From the NCBI RefSeq assembly GCF_002904335.1, contig NZ_PPHF01000170.1, forward strand, positions 1 to 56,347: 56,347 nt of DNA, written 5' to 3'. The first letter of the stretch is position 1. Every line of letters begins with the position of its first letter. The DNA is from Amycolatopsis sp. CA-126428 (GTDB lineage: Bacteria > Actinomycetota > Actinomycetes > Mycobacteriales > Pseudonocardiaceae). Made by a program: the position numbers and the translations under genes. Positions 23,718 through 31,270 of this stretch are shown here, piece by piece. The notes under the pieces were generated by a model. That model made no database searches. It was not told where the DNA came from and saw only the letters and a list, made by a program, of their open reading frames with translations.

Positions 23718-25136
23718 TCAGAGTTGCCCGGCGGGCGTTGTGACGGGTGACAACGACGGCCTGCGGGTCGCGGTGACTAGCCCGGCCAGCGCGACCAGCC
23801 CGCAAAGCCAGGCGAACCAGTCGCCGAAGCGGGCGTAGGGCGTCTTCCCTGGCCCGAGCGGGACGTCGGCGACGACCACCGAGAACGGGCGGTCACCGGT
23901 GTGGGCGTCGGCCAGCACGTGTCCCTGGGCGTCGGCCAGCATGGGCGTACCGCGCGCGGCGCTCCACGCCACCGAGAAACCGTTCTCGACACCGCGGATC
24001 AGCGCGGTGCGGCTGTGGGCCCAGCCGTCGACGTCTTCGTCGGAGGCCGGGATGAGGACCAGGCCCGTGCCGGCTTCGCCGTAACCGCCGCTGGGGTCGG
24101 CGAAGTTGACGTCCATGCACACCATCAGCCCGATCCCGGCGACGTGCGCGAGCTGGGTGCCTGAGGTGAGGTTCGGCGAATCCCCGTTGTGCCACTTGCG
24201 GTACTCCACCGGCGGGCCGGACGGCGGAATCGCCAGCGCGGCGTTGAACCGGCCGTCCGGGGTCGTGTCGATGACGCCGGTGACGACGTCGAGGTTCCGC
24301 TTGCGAGCGACGTTCGCGAAGGCCTCGACGAGCCGCGGGCGGCTGGCCTGGTCCACCGCGAAGGTGCCTTCGGGGAGCACGGCCACCCGGACGCCGTCCG
24401 GCAGCCGGCCGATTTCGTCCACATAGGACTGGAGGCGGGTGCGGCCCTCGAACGTGGCGACGTCGAGCCCCCAGCGGCTCTGTCCCATGGCGAGCAGGGC
24501 GACCCGCGTCGGCGGGCCGGTGAGCGGCGGCGTGGTCCAGAAGGCGAGCCCGGCCAGCGCCGCGGCGGTGACGACCAGGCCGGCGAGCCGGGCCCGGCCG
24601 CGGACGCCCGGCGCGAGCGCGGCGGCCACGGCGGCCGGGACGAACAGCACCAGGAACTCCACACCCCAGCCGCCGGTCACCGTGGCGAGCCGGAACACGG
24701 CCGGCCGGTCGGCCTGGGTCGTCATCAGGGTGTCCATCACGCCGGTCGGGTTGAGCAGCGAAACGACGTACAGCACGACGGTCCACAACGCCGGTGCGGC
24801 GAGCGCCGCCAGGAGGCCGTGCCCGCGCCGGACCAGCACCCGGAACAGCCCGGCGGACAGGGCGAACAGCAGCGCGCTGCCGCCGAGGATCCCGATCGCC
24901 GCGGGGCGGGGGATCGAAAGCGAATGCCAGTAGTAACTCCAGCTCCCGGTGCTCCCCGCGAGGTAGGCGGCGAACGCGCAGGCCATCGCCGCGGCGCCGG
25001 GGACGCGCGGCGCGAGCAGCAGGATCGGCAGCGGGGCCACCCAGGCCAGTTCGGGGACCGGGGCCAAGCCCGTGCCGAAGAAGAACAACACCGCCGACGC
25101 CACCGTCGCGACGACCGCCCACCCCAGCTTGTTCAT
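23718..25136 (-). CDS. nitrilase-fold membrane protein, apolipoprotein N-acyltransferase-like
   Basis: A 472-aa protein: residues 5-205 contain about six membrane helices and 215-450 a CN-hydrolase domain with the Glu (VLPEGTF), Lys (YRKWHNGD) and Cys (MVCMDVNF) triad. This is the architecture of Lnt, which N-acylates lipoproteins. Sequence around the triad deviates from classical Lnt, and actinobacteria often carry several Lnt-like paralogues, so a different acyl-transfer or amidase role is possible. ATG 25136 is chosen because AAAGGGG lies 5 nt upstream; the frame extends further back without support. Confidence 0.8.
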   Translation of the reverse strand: MNKLGWAVVATVASAVLFFFGTGLAPVPELAWVAPLPILLLAPRVPGAAAMACAFAAYLAGSTGSWSYYWHSLSIPRPAAIGILGGSALLFALSAGLFRVLVRRGHGLLAALAAPALWTVVLYVVSLLNPTGVMDTLMTTQADRPAVFRLATVTGGWGVEFLVLFVPAAVAAALAPGVRGRARLAGLVVTAAALAGLAFWTTPPLTGPPTRVALLAMGQSRWGLDVATFEGRTRLQSYVDEIGRLPDGVRVAVLPEGTFAVDQASRPRLVEAFANVARKRNLDVVTGVIDTTPDGRFNAALAIPPSGPPVEYRKWHNGDSPNLTSGTQLAHVAGIGLMVCMDVNFADPSGGYGEAGTGLVLIPASDEDVDGWAHSRTALIRGVENGFSVAWSAARGTPMLADAQGHVLADAHTGDRPFSVVVADVPLGPGKTPYARFGDWFAWLCGLVALAGLVTATRRPSLSPVTTPAGQL

Positions 25137-25206
25137 CGTGGCCCCTTTCGCCCGGTGCCGATCGTTCCAGGCGGCGCGGGCGGACACACTGGGCTGGACC
25201 ACCGGG

Positions 25207-25232
25207 CCGGGGTGGGGTTTACCCCACCCCGG
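25207..25232. terminator. 11-bp hairpin between divergent genes
   Basis: CCGGGGTGGGG (25207-25217) pairs perfectly with CCCCACCCCGG (25222-25232), loop TTTA. It lies between divergent starts, so it is not a classical terminator; it may insulate the two promoters or belong to regulation. Confidence 0.4.
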
Positions 25233-25264
25233 TTCACGCAGAGTTCAGTAAGCCGTCACTCGAC
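25232..25264 (+). promoter_or_regulatory. candidate PHO box (PhoP site) upstream of the PiT transporter
   Basis: Three contiguous 11-nt units: GTTCACGcaga (25232), GTTCAGTaagc (25243) and CGTCACTcgac (25254). The 7-nt cores match the Streptomyces PhoP direct-repeat unit GTTCACC with 4-nt spacers. With TAGCGT (25292-25297) as -10, the box spans about -40 to -72, an activating position for phosphate starvation. Confidence 0.65.
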
Positions 25265-25287
25265 AGGGATCGGAGCGGTCCCTGTCG
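25261..25287. promoter_or_regulatory. inverted repeat in the PiT promoter
   Basis: CGACAGGGA (25261-25269) and TCCCTGTCG (25279-25287) are perfect 9-bp arms 9 nt apart, overlapping the end of the PHO-like units and the -35 region. A second dyad GTTGCT/AGCAAC (25297-25315) covers the likely transcription start. Possible operators or a 5' hairpin. Confidence 0.5.
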
Positions 25288-25330
25288 ATCAGTAGCGTTG
25301 CTAACGAACAGCAACGAAAGTGGGCCGCCC

Positions 25331-26458
25331 ATGGACTTCTCGCTGATCGTGCTGGTGGTGATCGTCGCCGCGCTGGCCTTCGACTTCACCAACGGCTTCC
25401 ACGACACCGCCAACGCGATGGCCACCTCGATCGCCACCGGGGCGCTCAAACCGAGAGTCGCCGTCGCCGTTTCGGCCGTGCTGAACCTCGTCGGCGCGTT
25501 CCTCTCGGTCGAGGTCGCCAAGACGATCTCCGGCGGGATCGTCGACGACACGAAGGTGACACCGGTGATCATCTTCGCCGGGCTCGTCGGCGCCATCGTG
25601 TGGAACCTGGTGACCTGGCTGATCGGGCTGCCGTCGAGTTCGTCGCACGCGCTGTTCGGCGGGCTGATCGGCGCGACCTGGATCGCCTCGGGCTCCGACG
25701 CCGTCCACTTCGGGAAGGTCGTCGAGAAGGTGCTGATCCCGGCGCTCGCTTCGCCGATCGTCGCCGGGCTCGTCGCGACGCTGGGCACCTTCCTCGTCTA
25801 CCGGATCACCGCCCGGGCGAAGCAGGACACGGTGGGCCGCACCTTCAAGGCCGGCCAGATCGCCTCCGCGTCGCTGGTTTCGCTCGCCCACGGCACGAAC
25901 GACGCGCAGAAGACCATGGGCGTCATCACGCTCACGCTGATCGCGTCCGGCTCGCTCGCGCCGAACTCGGGGCCGCCGCTCTGGGTGATCCTGACCGCCG
26001 GCACCGCGATCGCGCTCGGCACCTACCTCGGCGGCTGGCGGATCATCCAGACGATGGGCAAGAAGCTCACCGAAATCCAGACACCGCAGGGGTTCGCGGC
26101 GGAAACCAGCGCCGCGGCGGTCATCCTCACCTCGGCGCACCTCGGGTTCGCGCTGTCCACCACGCACGTCTGCTCGGGCGGCATCATCGGCTCCGGGCTC
26201 GGCCGCAAGCTCGCCGAGGTCCGCTGGGGCGTCGCGGGCCGGATGGTCCTGGCCTGGGCGCTGACGCTGCCCGCCGCCGCGATCGTCGGCGCGCTCGCCG
26301 CCGAGGTCTCGACGCTCGGGACCTGGGGCACCGTGCTGGTCGGCCTGGCCGGGGTCGTCGTCGCCCTGGGCATCTACCTCGCCTCGAAGCGGAACCCCGT
26401 CAACGCCAACTCCATCCACGAGCCCGAGTCCGGCGTCGCGCAGCCGGCCAACGCCTGA
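25331..26458 (+). CDS. inorganic phosphate transporter, PiT family
   Basis: A 375-aa permease importing phosphate, probably as a neutral metal complex with protons. The twin PiT signatures are visible: DFTNGFHDTANAMATS near the N-terminus and SLAHGTNDAQKTMG in the second half, with about ten helices. The PHO-like repeats upstream suggest control by PhoPR. ATG 25331 with GAAAG about 10 nt upstream. A 73-aa membrane protein gene follows 8 bp later. Confidence 0.93.
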   Translation: MDFSLIVLVVIVAALAFDFTNGFHDTANAMATSIATGALKPRVAVAVSAVLNLVGAFLSVEVAKTISGGIVDDTKVTPVIIFAGLVGAIVWNLVTWLIGLPSSSSHALFGGLIGATWIASGSDAVHFGKVVEKVLIPALASPIVAGLVATLGTFLVYRITARAKQDTVGRTFKAGQIASASLVSLAHGTNDAQKTMGVITLTLIASGSLAPNSGPPLWVILTAGTAIALGTYLGGWRIIQTMGKKLTEIQTPQGFAAETSAAAVILTSAHLGFALSTTHVCSGGIIGSGLGRKLAEVRWGVAGRMVLAWALTLPAAAIVGALAAEVSTLGTWGTVLVGLAGVVVALGIYLASKRNPVNANSIHEPESGVAQPANA

Positions 26459-26466
26459 GGAGCGCC

Positions 26467-26688
26467 GTGCACATCAATTGGGGTTCCCTCGGTCTCGTCT
26501 TCGTCGTCGCGCTGGCTTCGGTCGTCGTGCTGACGAGCCTCTTCTCCTTCGGCGTGGTCGGGCTCTCGCAGCGCGAATCGGCCCGCGCGGAGGGTGGCTC
26601 GGGCAACGGGCCGCTGGCCGGCGCGGTCGTCTGCTTCGCCGCCTGCCTGGCGATCGTCGGCTACGGGATCTACTTGATCGTCGCCTGA
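26467..26688 (+). CDS. small two-helix membrane protein next to PiT
   Basis: A 73-aa protein with hydrophobic helices at about 7-30 and 47-71 and a short charged loop (QRESARAEGGSGN). GTG 26467 has GAGGAG 4 nt upstream, formed across the PiT stop, so it is cotranscribed. Small proteins like this commonly follow actinobacterial PiT genes; an accessory subunit role is inferred. Its 3' end overlaps the convergent gene by 19 bp. Confidence 0.75.
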   Translation: MHINWGSLGLVFVVALASVVVLTSLFSFGVVGLSQRESARAEGGSGNGPLAGAVVCFAACLAIVGYGIYLIVA

Positions 26689-27434
26689 ACGCGTTCCCGG
26701 AACCCGCCGGGCAGCCCGCTGAGCATCGGTTTGAGCGTGGCGCGCCGCGCCTCGCCCAGGTGGGTCAGCAGGTCGAGCGCCGGCGTCCAGAGGTCTTCGT
26801 CGGCGCTCGCCGCCGTGACCAGCCGGCCGAGCCGGTGCGCCGGGAGCAGGCCGACGACGTGGTCGATGCGGCGCTTGTCGTCGAGCACGAACGCGATCCG
26901 CAGCAGCGCCGGGTCGTCGATCTGTTCCAGGGCCCGCCGCACGGTGGGGTCCGGCAGGTGCCCGACGAACCGGCCGAGGGTGATCCAGTCCTCCTTGCGC
27001 GCCAGTTCGCCGGCGACGGCGAGGACGGTGTCCAAGGGGATCCGGCTGATGATCGCGCTCGCGCGCCGCGGGTCGAGCTCCGCGGCCACGTCGGCGAGGA
27101 ACCGGGTGCTGAGCCGCTTGGCGACGTCGACCCCGCGCGCGACGTCGACCAGCCCGGCGATCCGGGCGCACAGCAGCGGGCCGAACACCTTCTCGGCGAT
27201 CTTGGCGAGCACCCCGACGGGCACGACCCGCGCGGCCAGGGCCATCCGCTGCAGCGCGGCGGCGTTGGCGTCGAACAGCGTGTCGGTGACCTGCTCGCGG
27301 AAGGCCTGCAGGTCGTCGGCGTCCACGCGGGCGAGGTAGGTCAGGCGCGCGGGCTCGACGCCGAGGACGCGGGCCAGCTTGAGGATTTCGGCCTCGGCGC
27401 CGTAGTTCGCCGAGGGCGCCGCGTGCTCCGTCAC
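26670..27434 (-). CDS. helical-repeat protein, MgtE N-domain-like, unknown function
   Basis: A 254-aa soluble, all-helical protein with Leu/Asp/Pro-rich repeats: LADVAAELDPRRASAIISRI, FVGHLPDPTVRRALEQID and similar. These resemble the N-terminal repeat domain of MgtE Mg2+ channels, but the CBS and channel domains are absent. Start GTG 27434 overlaps the stop of the upstream 69-aa gene (GTGA). No function assigned; the MgtE resemblance is by eye. Confidence 0.65.
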   Translation of the reverse strand: MTEHAAPSANYGAEAEILKLARVLGVEPARLTYLARVDADDLQAFREQVTDTLFDANAAALQRMALAARVVPVGVLAKIAEKVFGPLLCARIAGLVDVARGVDVAKRLSTRFLADVAAELDPRRASAIISRIPLDTVLAVAGELARKEDWITLGRFVGHLPDPTVRRALEQIDDPALLRIAFVLDDKRRIDHVVGLLPAHRLGRLVTAASADEDLWTPALDLLTHLGEARRATLKPMLSGLPGGFRERVQATIK

Positions 27435-27640
27435 AGGCCGACCACCTTCCGGACCGCGCCGCGCAGCAGCGAGGGAACGTACCGGAGCCCTTCTTCGCCC
27501 GCCTCGGCGAGCGCTTTCGCCTGACGTCTGCGCGCGTCGCGCAGCGCGTCGGCGAGGTCCTGTCGTTCGTGCTCCTCGAGGGCCTCGATGCCTTCGGGGA
27601 GGTAGCCGCCCAACTGGTCGGCGAGTGTGCGCTCGGCCAT
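27431..27640 (-). CDS. 69-aa hypothetical protein
   Basis: A small charged helical protein (LEEHERQDLADALRDARRRQAKALAEAGEEG) ending in a short amphipathic segment. ATG 27640. Coupled by overlap to the helical-repeat gene, so the two products probably act together. No domain recognised. Confidence 0.6.
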   Translation of the reverse strand: MAERTLADQLGGYLPEGIEALEEHERQDLADALRDARRRQAKALAEAGEEGLRYVPSLLRGAVRKVVGL

Positions 27641-27743
27641 GGTGGATCATCATGCAACACCGCGGCCGCCACCGTGCGGATATGCGCACCGAGACGCCCA
27701 CTCGTCCGTGTCGGCGACCTTGCAGCACGGTGCTCCGTGTTGT

Positions 27744-27799
27744 GAGCACTGCTCTCGCTAAATGGCCGGCGGCGCTCTGCTTCGAGAGCACCGCTCTCG
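27744..27799. promoter_or_regulatory. two TetR-type palindromes without adjacent regulator
   Basis: CGAGAGC-ACC-GCTCTCG (27783-27799) has perfect 7-bp arms; GTGAGC-ACT-GCTCTCG (27742-27757) is a near copy about 41 bp upstream. The 255-bp gap between the minus-strand 69-aa gene and the second kinase otherwise holds no supported gene. Both sites fit TetR/AcrR operators. Confidence 0.5.
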
Positions 27800-27882
27800 G
27801 AGATGCCAAGACTGGGTTCCTGTCGAGCGTGGACAAGCTGAACGGTTGACTTTCGGCAGTGGTCGGCCGCTGTCACGCCTTG

Positions 27883-27888
27883 TAGTTT
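27883..27888 (+). promoter_or_regulatory. -10 box of the second histidine kinase
   Basis: TAGTTT ends 7 nt before GTG 27896, indicating a leaderless mRNA. Confidence 0.5.
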
Positions 27889-27895
27889 CGACCCC

Positions 27896-29467
27896 GTGCG
27901 GGCGGGGACGAAGCGTAGGTGGCGGGCGGTGCTCGACGTCGCCGTCGGGCTGTTCCTCGCGTTCACCGTCGTCGTCGGCACGCTGGACACCCGGTTTTAC
28001 TGGGAGCTGGCCGGCGGCCTCGTGGTCGTCGCCGGCTCGGTCGCGACGGCCCGGCGGTACCCGGCCGTCTCACTCGGCATCGCGCTGGCGGGGGCGCTGG
28101 CCGTGCCGTTCCCCTACGGCAGCCGCATGCCCGCGTGGGTGATCTTCGTGCTGGTCGCGATCGGCTACCAGGCCGGGTTGCGGATGCCGCGCGCCCGGCC
28201 CGGCATCCTGACCGGGGTGGCCGTCACGATGCTGGGGCTGCCGGTCGCGCTCGTCTTCGGCCCGGACGGCCTCGGCGACTGGGCGGAGATGGTCGCGGTC
28301 ATCGTCTTCGCCGGGCTGTCGCCGTGGCTGCTCGGCCGGTACGTCCGGGTCCGCGGCGAGCTCGCCCGCACCGGCTGGCGGCGGGCCGAGGAGATGGAGA
28401 GCAGGCAGCAGCTCGTCGCCGAGCAGGCCCGGCTGCGGGAGCGGGCGCGGATCGCCAGCGACATGCACGACTCGCTGGGGCACGAGCTGAGCCTGATCGC
28501 CGTCCGTGCCGCCGCGCTGGAGGTCGCGGGCGGGCTCGACGACGCCCAGCGCGACGCCGCCGCGCAGCTGCGGATCAGCGCCGCGACGGCGACCGAGCGG
28601 CTGCGCGAGATCATCGGCGTGCTGCGCGAGGACGCCGCGCCGGTCGAGCCGGTGCAGGGCGACCTCGGTGAGCTGATCGCGCGGGCGCGGGCGTCCGGGC
28701 TGCTCATCGAGTCCACAGTGGACGCCGCGGAAGTGCCGCCGATGGTGGCCCGCGCCGCCTACCGGGTGGTGCAGGAAGCGCTGACGAACGTGGCGAAGCA
28801 CGCGCCGGGCGCCGCCGTGACGGTCCGGGTGACCGGCACCGCCGCGCGGACCGACGTCAGCGTGGTCAACGCGCCGCCGCCCGCCGGGCCGCTGCCCGGT
28901 TCCGCGTCCGGGCAGGTCGGGCTGATCGGGCTGCGCGAGCGCGTCCGGCTCGTCGGCGGCACGCTGCGGGCCGGGCCTGACGCCGGCGGGTTCGCCGTCA
29001 CCGCGACGCTGCCGCACGGGGCCGCGCCGGTCGAGCTGGAGGCCGCCTCGGCGGATGACGAATCCGGGCAGTCGACGTCGGCCCGCGCTCTCGAACTGGC
29101 CCGGCGTGACGTGCGGCGCAGCCTGATCCAGGCCGTCGCCGTCCCGCTCGTCCTGTTCGCGATGGTCCTCGCGGTCGCCGGCATCGCGTTCCTCTACCAG
29201 TGGAACTCCTCTGAGTTGCCAACACCGGTCTACGAGCGGCTGCGGATCGGGCAGCCGCGGGCCGAGGTGACGCCGCAGCTGCCGGAGAACCAGCGCATCG
29301 CCCGGCCGGTGCGGGGCGAGCCGCCGCGGCCGGCGGTGGCCGGGATCGCGTGCGAGTACTACGGCACCGGGCGGTCCTGGCTCGACAACGACTACGCCGC
29401 CTACCGGCTGTGTTTCGCCGATGGGAAACTGGTCGCCAAGGACAGATTCGCCGAGGGGGCAACGTGA
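27896..29467 (+). CDS. sensor histidine kinase with C-terminal membrane anchor and extracytoplasmic domain
   Basis: A 523-aa protein. Four or five N-terminal helices (about 12-148) precede a HisKA_3 dimerisation domain with phospho-acceptor His191 in SDMHDSLGHELSL, and an ATPase with N box VVQEALTNVAKHA (292-304) and QVGLIGLRERV. The kinase proper ends near 375. A linker then leads to a further membrane helix (409-435) and an 88-residue tail predicted outside the membrane, with Cys486 and Cys506 able to form a disulfide. A sensor domain after the ATPase is unusual. The response-regulator gene overlaps its stop (GTGA). Confidence 0.9.
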   Translation: MRAGTKRRWRAVLDVAVGLFLAFTVVVGTLDTRFYWELAGGLVVVAGSVATARRYPAVSLGIALAGALAVPFPYGSRMPAWVIFVLVAIGYQAGLRMPRARPGILTGVAVTMLGLPVALVFGPDGLGDWAEMVAVIVFAGLSPWLLGRYVRVRGELARTGWRRAEEMESRQQLVAEQARLRERARIASDMHDSLGHELSLIAVRAAALEVAGGLDDAQRDAAAQLRISAATATERLREIIGVLREDAAPVEPVQGDLGELIARARASGLLIESTVDAAEVPPMVARAAYRVVQEALTNVAKHAPGAAVTVRVTGTAARTDVSVVNAPPPAGPLPGSASGQVGLIGLRERVRLVGGTLRAGPDAGGFAVTATLPHGAAPVELEAASADDESGQSTSARALELARRDVRRSLIQAVAVPLVLFAMVLAVAGIAFLYQWNSSELPTPVYERLRIGQPRAEVTPQLPENQRIARPVRGEPPRPAVAGIACEYYGTGRSWLDNDYAAYRLCFADGKLVAKDRFAEGAT

Positions 29468-30138
29468 TCAGGGTCGTGCTGGCCGACGACGAAGCGATGA
29501 TGCGGGCGGGGGTGGCGGCGATCCTCGCCGCGGACCCGGGCATCGAGGTCGTCGCCGAAGCCGCCGACGGCCGTTCGGCTGTCTCCCAGGTCCTCGCCAC
29601 GCACCCCGACGTCGTGCTCCTGGACATCCGGATGCCGGGCCTCAACGGCCTCGGCGCGGCTGCCGAGATCCGGCGGCTGCTGCCCGCGACCGGCGTGATC
29701 ATGCTGACCACGTTCGGCGAGGACGACTACATCGAGCGCGCCCTTTCCCTGGGCGCGGGCGGGTTCCTGCTCAAGTCGGGCGACCCGCGCGAGCTCCTCG
29801 CCGGCATCCACGCCGTCGCGGGCGGGGCCGCGTTCCTCTCGCCGAAGGTGGCGCAGCGGGTGATCGCCCGGCTCTCCGGCGGGCAGCTGGCGCGCGCCGC
29901 CGCGGCCCGCGAGCGGATCGCCGCGCTGACCCCGCGCGAGCGGGAAGTGCTGACGCTGCTGGGTTCGGGACTGTCCAATGCGGACATCGCGGCGAAGATG
30001 TTCGTCGTCGAGGGCACAGTGAAGGCGCACGTGAGCACCATCCTGACCCGGCTCGGCGCGAAAAACCGGGTCCAGGCGGCGATCACGGCGTACGAGGCGG
30101 GACTGGTCGGGGGAGACGCGGCGGCGTCCACCCCGTGA
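29464..30138 (+). CDS. NarL/LuxR-family response regulator
   Basis: A 224-aa partner of the kinase upstream. The receiver has Asp8-Asp9, phospho-acceptor Asp54 in VLLDIRMPG and Lys in GGFLLKSGD; the LuxR HTH (about 155-215) has LTPREREVLTLLGSGLSNADIAAKMFV. GTG 29464 overlaps the kinase stop. Its 3' end overlaps the convergent monooxygenase by 56 bp. It carries GTCCAATGCGGAC (29973-29985) inside the HTH codons. Confidence 0.92.
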   Translation: MIRVVLADDEAMMRAGVAAILAADPGIEVVAEAADGRSAVSQVLATHPDVVLLDIRMPGLNGLGAAAEIRRLLPATGVIMLTTFGEDDYIERALSLGAGGFLLKSGDPRELLAGIHAVAGGAAFLSPKVAQRVIARLSGGQLARAAAARERIAALTPREREVLTLLGSGLSNADIAAKMFVVEGTVKAHVSTILTRLGAKNRVQAAITAYEAGLVGGDAAASTP

Positions 30139-31219
30139 TCCCCGCGCCGGCGCGGGCCGTCGCTTCGGCCGGCAGGCACTTCAGCAGGGCCGTGCGCAGT
30201 CCCACCGCGACGGGGTTGGTCAGCTGCGGGCCGACTTTCCCCATCCGGACGGACTCGCGCACGACGTGCTGACTGCGCGGCCGTCGTTGCCGGTCGTAGT
30301 GCGCGAGGGCCGTGTCGACGGTGTCCTGTGTGGACACGGCGTGGGCGAGCACGACGGCGTCCTCGATGGCCTGGCAGCCGCCCTGGCCGAGGAACGGCGG
30401 CATCGCGTGGGCGGCGTCGCCGAGCAGCGCGATCCGGCCGCGGGTGTAGGTGGGGAGCGGGGCGCCGAGGTAGTAGAGGTCGTGGTGCAGCACGGCTTCG
30501 GGCGGGGTGGCGGCCAGGAGGGCCGGGATCGGGTCGTGCCAGTTCCCGAAGGCGTGCTCGAGGTCGGCTCGGCAGGTGCCTGGTGCGGCGAGGGCCGAGA
30601 TCCACCAGTAGACGTCGCCGCCGGTCAGCGGGAGGACGCCGACTTCGGTGCCGCGGCCGAAGCTCGTGCTCAGCCCGGTTCCGGGGCGGTGCGCGACGCC
30701 GCGGAACGCCGTGCTGCCGGTGTAAACGGGTTCGGGGTGGTCCGGGAAGAGCGTGTGGCGCACCCGGCTGTGGATGCCGTCGGCCGCGACGACGAGGTCG
30801 GCGCGCAGGTCTTTGCCGCCGACGCGGACCAGGCCGTCTTCGCGGACTTCGGTGACTTCTTGGCCGGTGCACAGGCTTTCGGCGGGAACCGCGTCCCGGA
30901 GGGCGGCGATGAGGTCCCGCCGGTGGATCGCGCCGAGCGGCCGCCCGTGCCGCCGCGCGAACTCGGTGGCGTCGAAGCGGGAGATCCGCCGGCCGCGGCG
31001 GTCGCGGAACCCGCCTTCTTGCTGCGGGGCCAGGCGCCCGCCGAGGTCGACGCCGAGTTCGTCGAGGCTCCGCAGGGCGTTCGGCCAGAGCGAGATCCCG
31101 GCACCGACGTCGCCGAACTCGGACGCTTTCTCGAGGACGGTGACGGTCCAGCCGACCCGGTGCAGCCCCGCGGCCGCCGCCAGGCCGCCGATGCCTCCGC
31201 CGACCACTACTGCGTGCAT
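30083..31219 (-). CDS. FAD-dependent monooxygenase controlled by a divergent TetR regulator
   Basis: A 378-aa flavin hydroxylase-type enzyme: GGGIGGLAAA near the N-terminus, the DG motif LVVAADGIHS and GDAAHAMPPFLGQGG. The family acts on aromatic or polycyclic substrates; this one could degrade a xenobiotic or antibiotic, as suggested by TetR control. ATG 31219 has GAGGAGG 5 nt upstream. The longer in-frame extension runs through the operators and is rejected. Confidence 0.88.
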   Translation of the reverse strand: MHAVVVGGGIGGLAAAAGLHRVGWTVTVLEKASEFGDVGAGISLWPNALRSLDELGVDLGGRLAPQQEGGFRDRRGRRISRFDATEFARRHGRPLGAIHRRDLIAALRDAVPAESLCTGQEVTEVREDGLVRVGGKDLRADLVVAADGIHSRVRHTLFPDHPEPVYTGSTAFRGVAHRPGTGLSTSFGRGTEVGVLPLTGGDVYWWISALAAPGTCRADLEHAFGNWHDPIPALLAATPPEAVLHHDLYYLGAPLPTYTRGRIALLGDAAHAMPPFLGQGGCQAIEDAVVLAHAVSTQDTVDTALAHYDRQRRPRSQHVVRESVRMGKVGPQLTNPVAVGLRTALLKCLPAEATARAGAGITGWTPPRLPRPVPPRTP

Positions 31220-31226
31220 GGTGCCT

Positions 31227-31262
31227 CCTCTACATCTGTAGAGGACTCTACACCTGTAGAGT
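31227..31262. promoter_or_regulatory. abutting twin TetR operators
   Basis: CCTCTACATCTGTAGAGG (31227-31244) and ACTCTACACCTGTAGAGT (31245-31262) are two 18-bp palindromes placed end to end with no gap. The TAGAGT at 31257-31262 is also the -10 of the tetR gene (8 nt before its GTG), and its mirror at 31245-31250 is well placed as the -10 of the monooxygenase, so bound repressor would block both promoters. Confidence 0.75.
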
Positions 31263-31270
31263 GCATTCTC

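Noticed and set aside
23718..25136. Calling the CN-hydrolase protein Lnt outright
   Set aside because: The triad and membrane layout fit, but sequence around the motifs is divergent and actinobacteria have several such paralogues, so only 'Lnt-like' is supported.
27625..27849. A small plus-strand gene in the gap before the second kinase
   Set aside because: The frame is explained by two palindromic operators in register; no SD, and it begins inside the divergent 69-aa gene.
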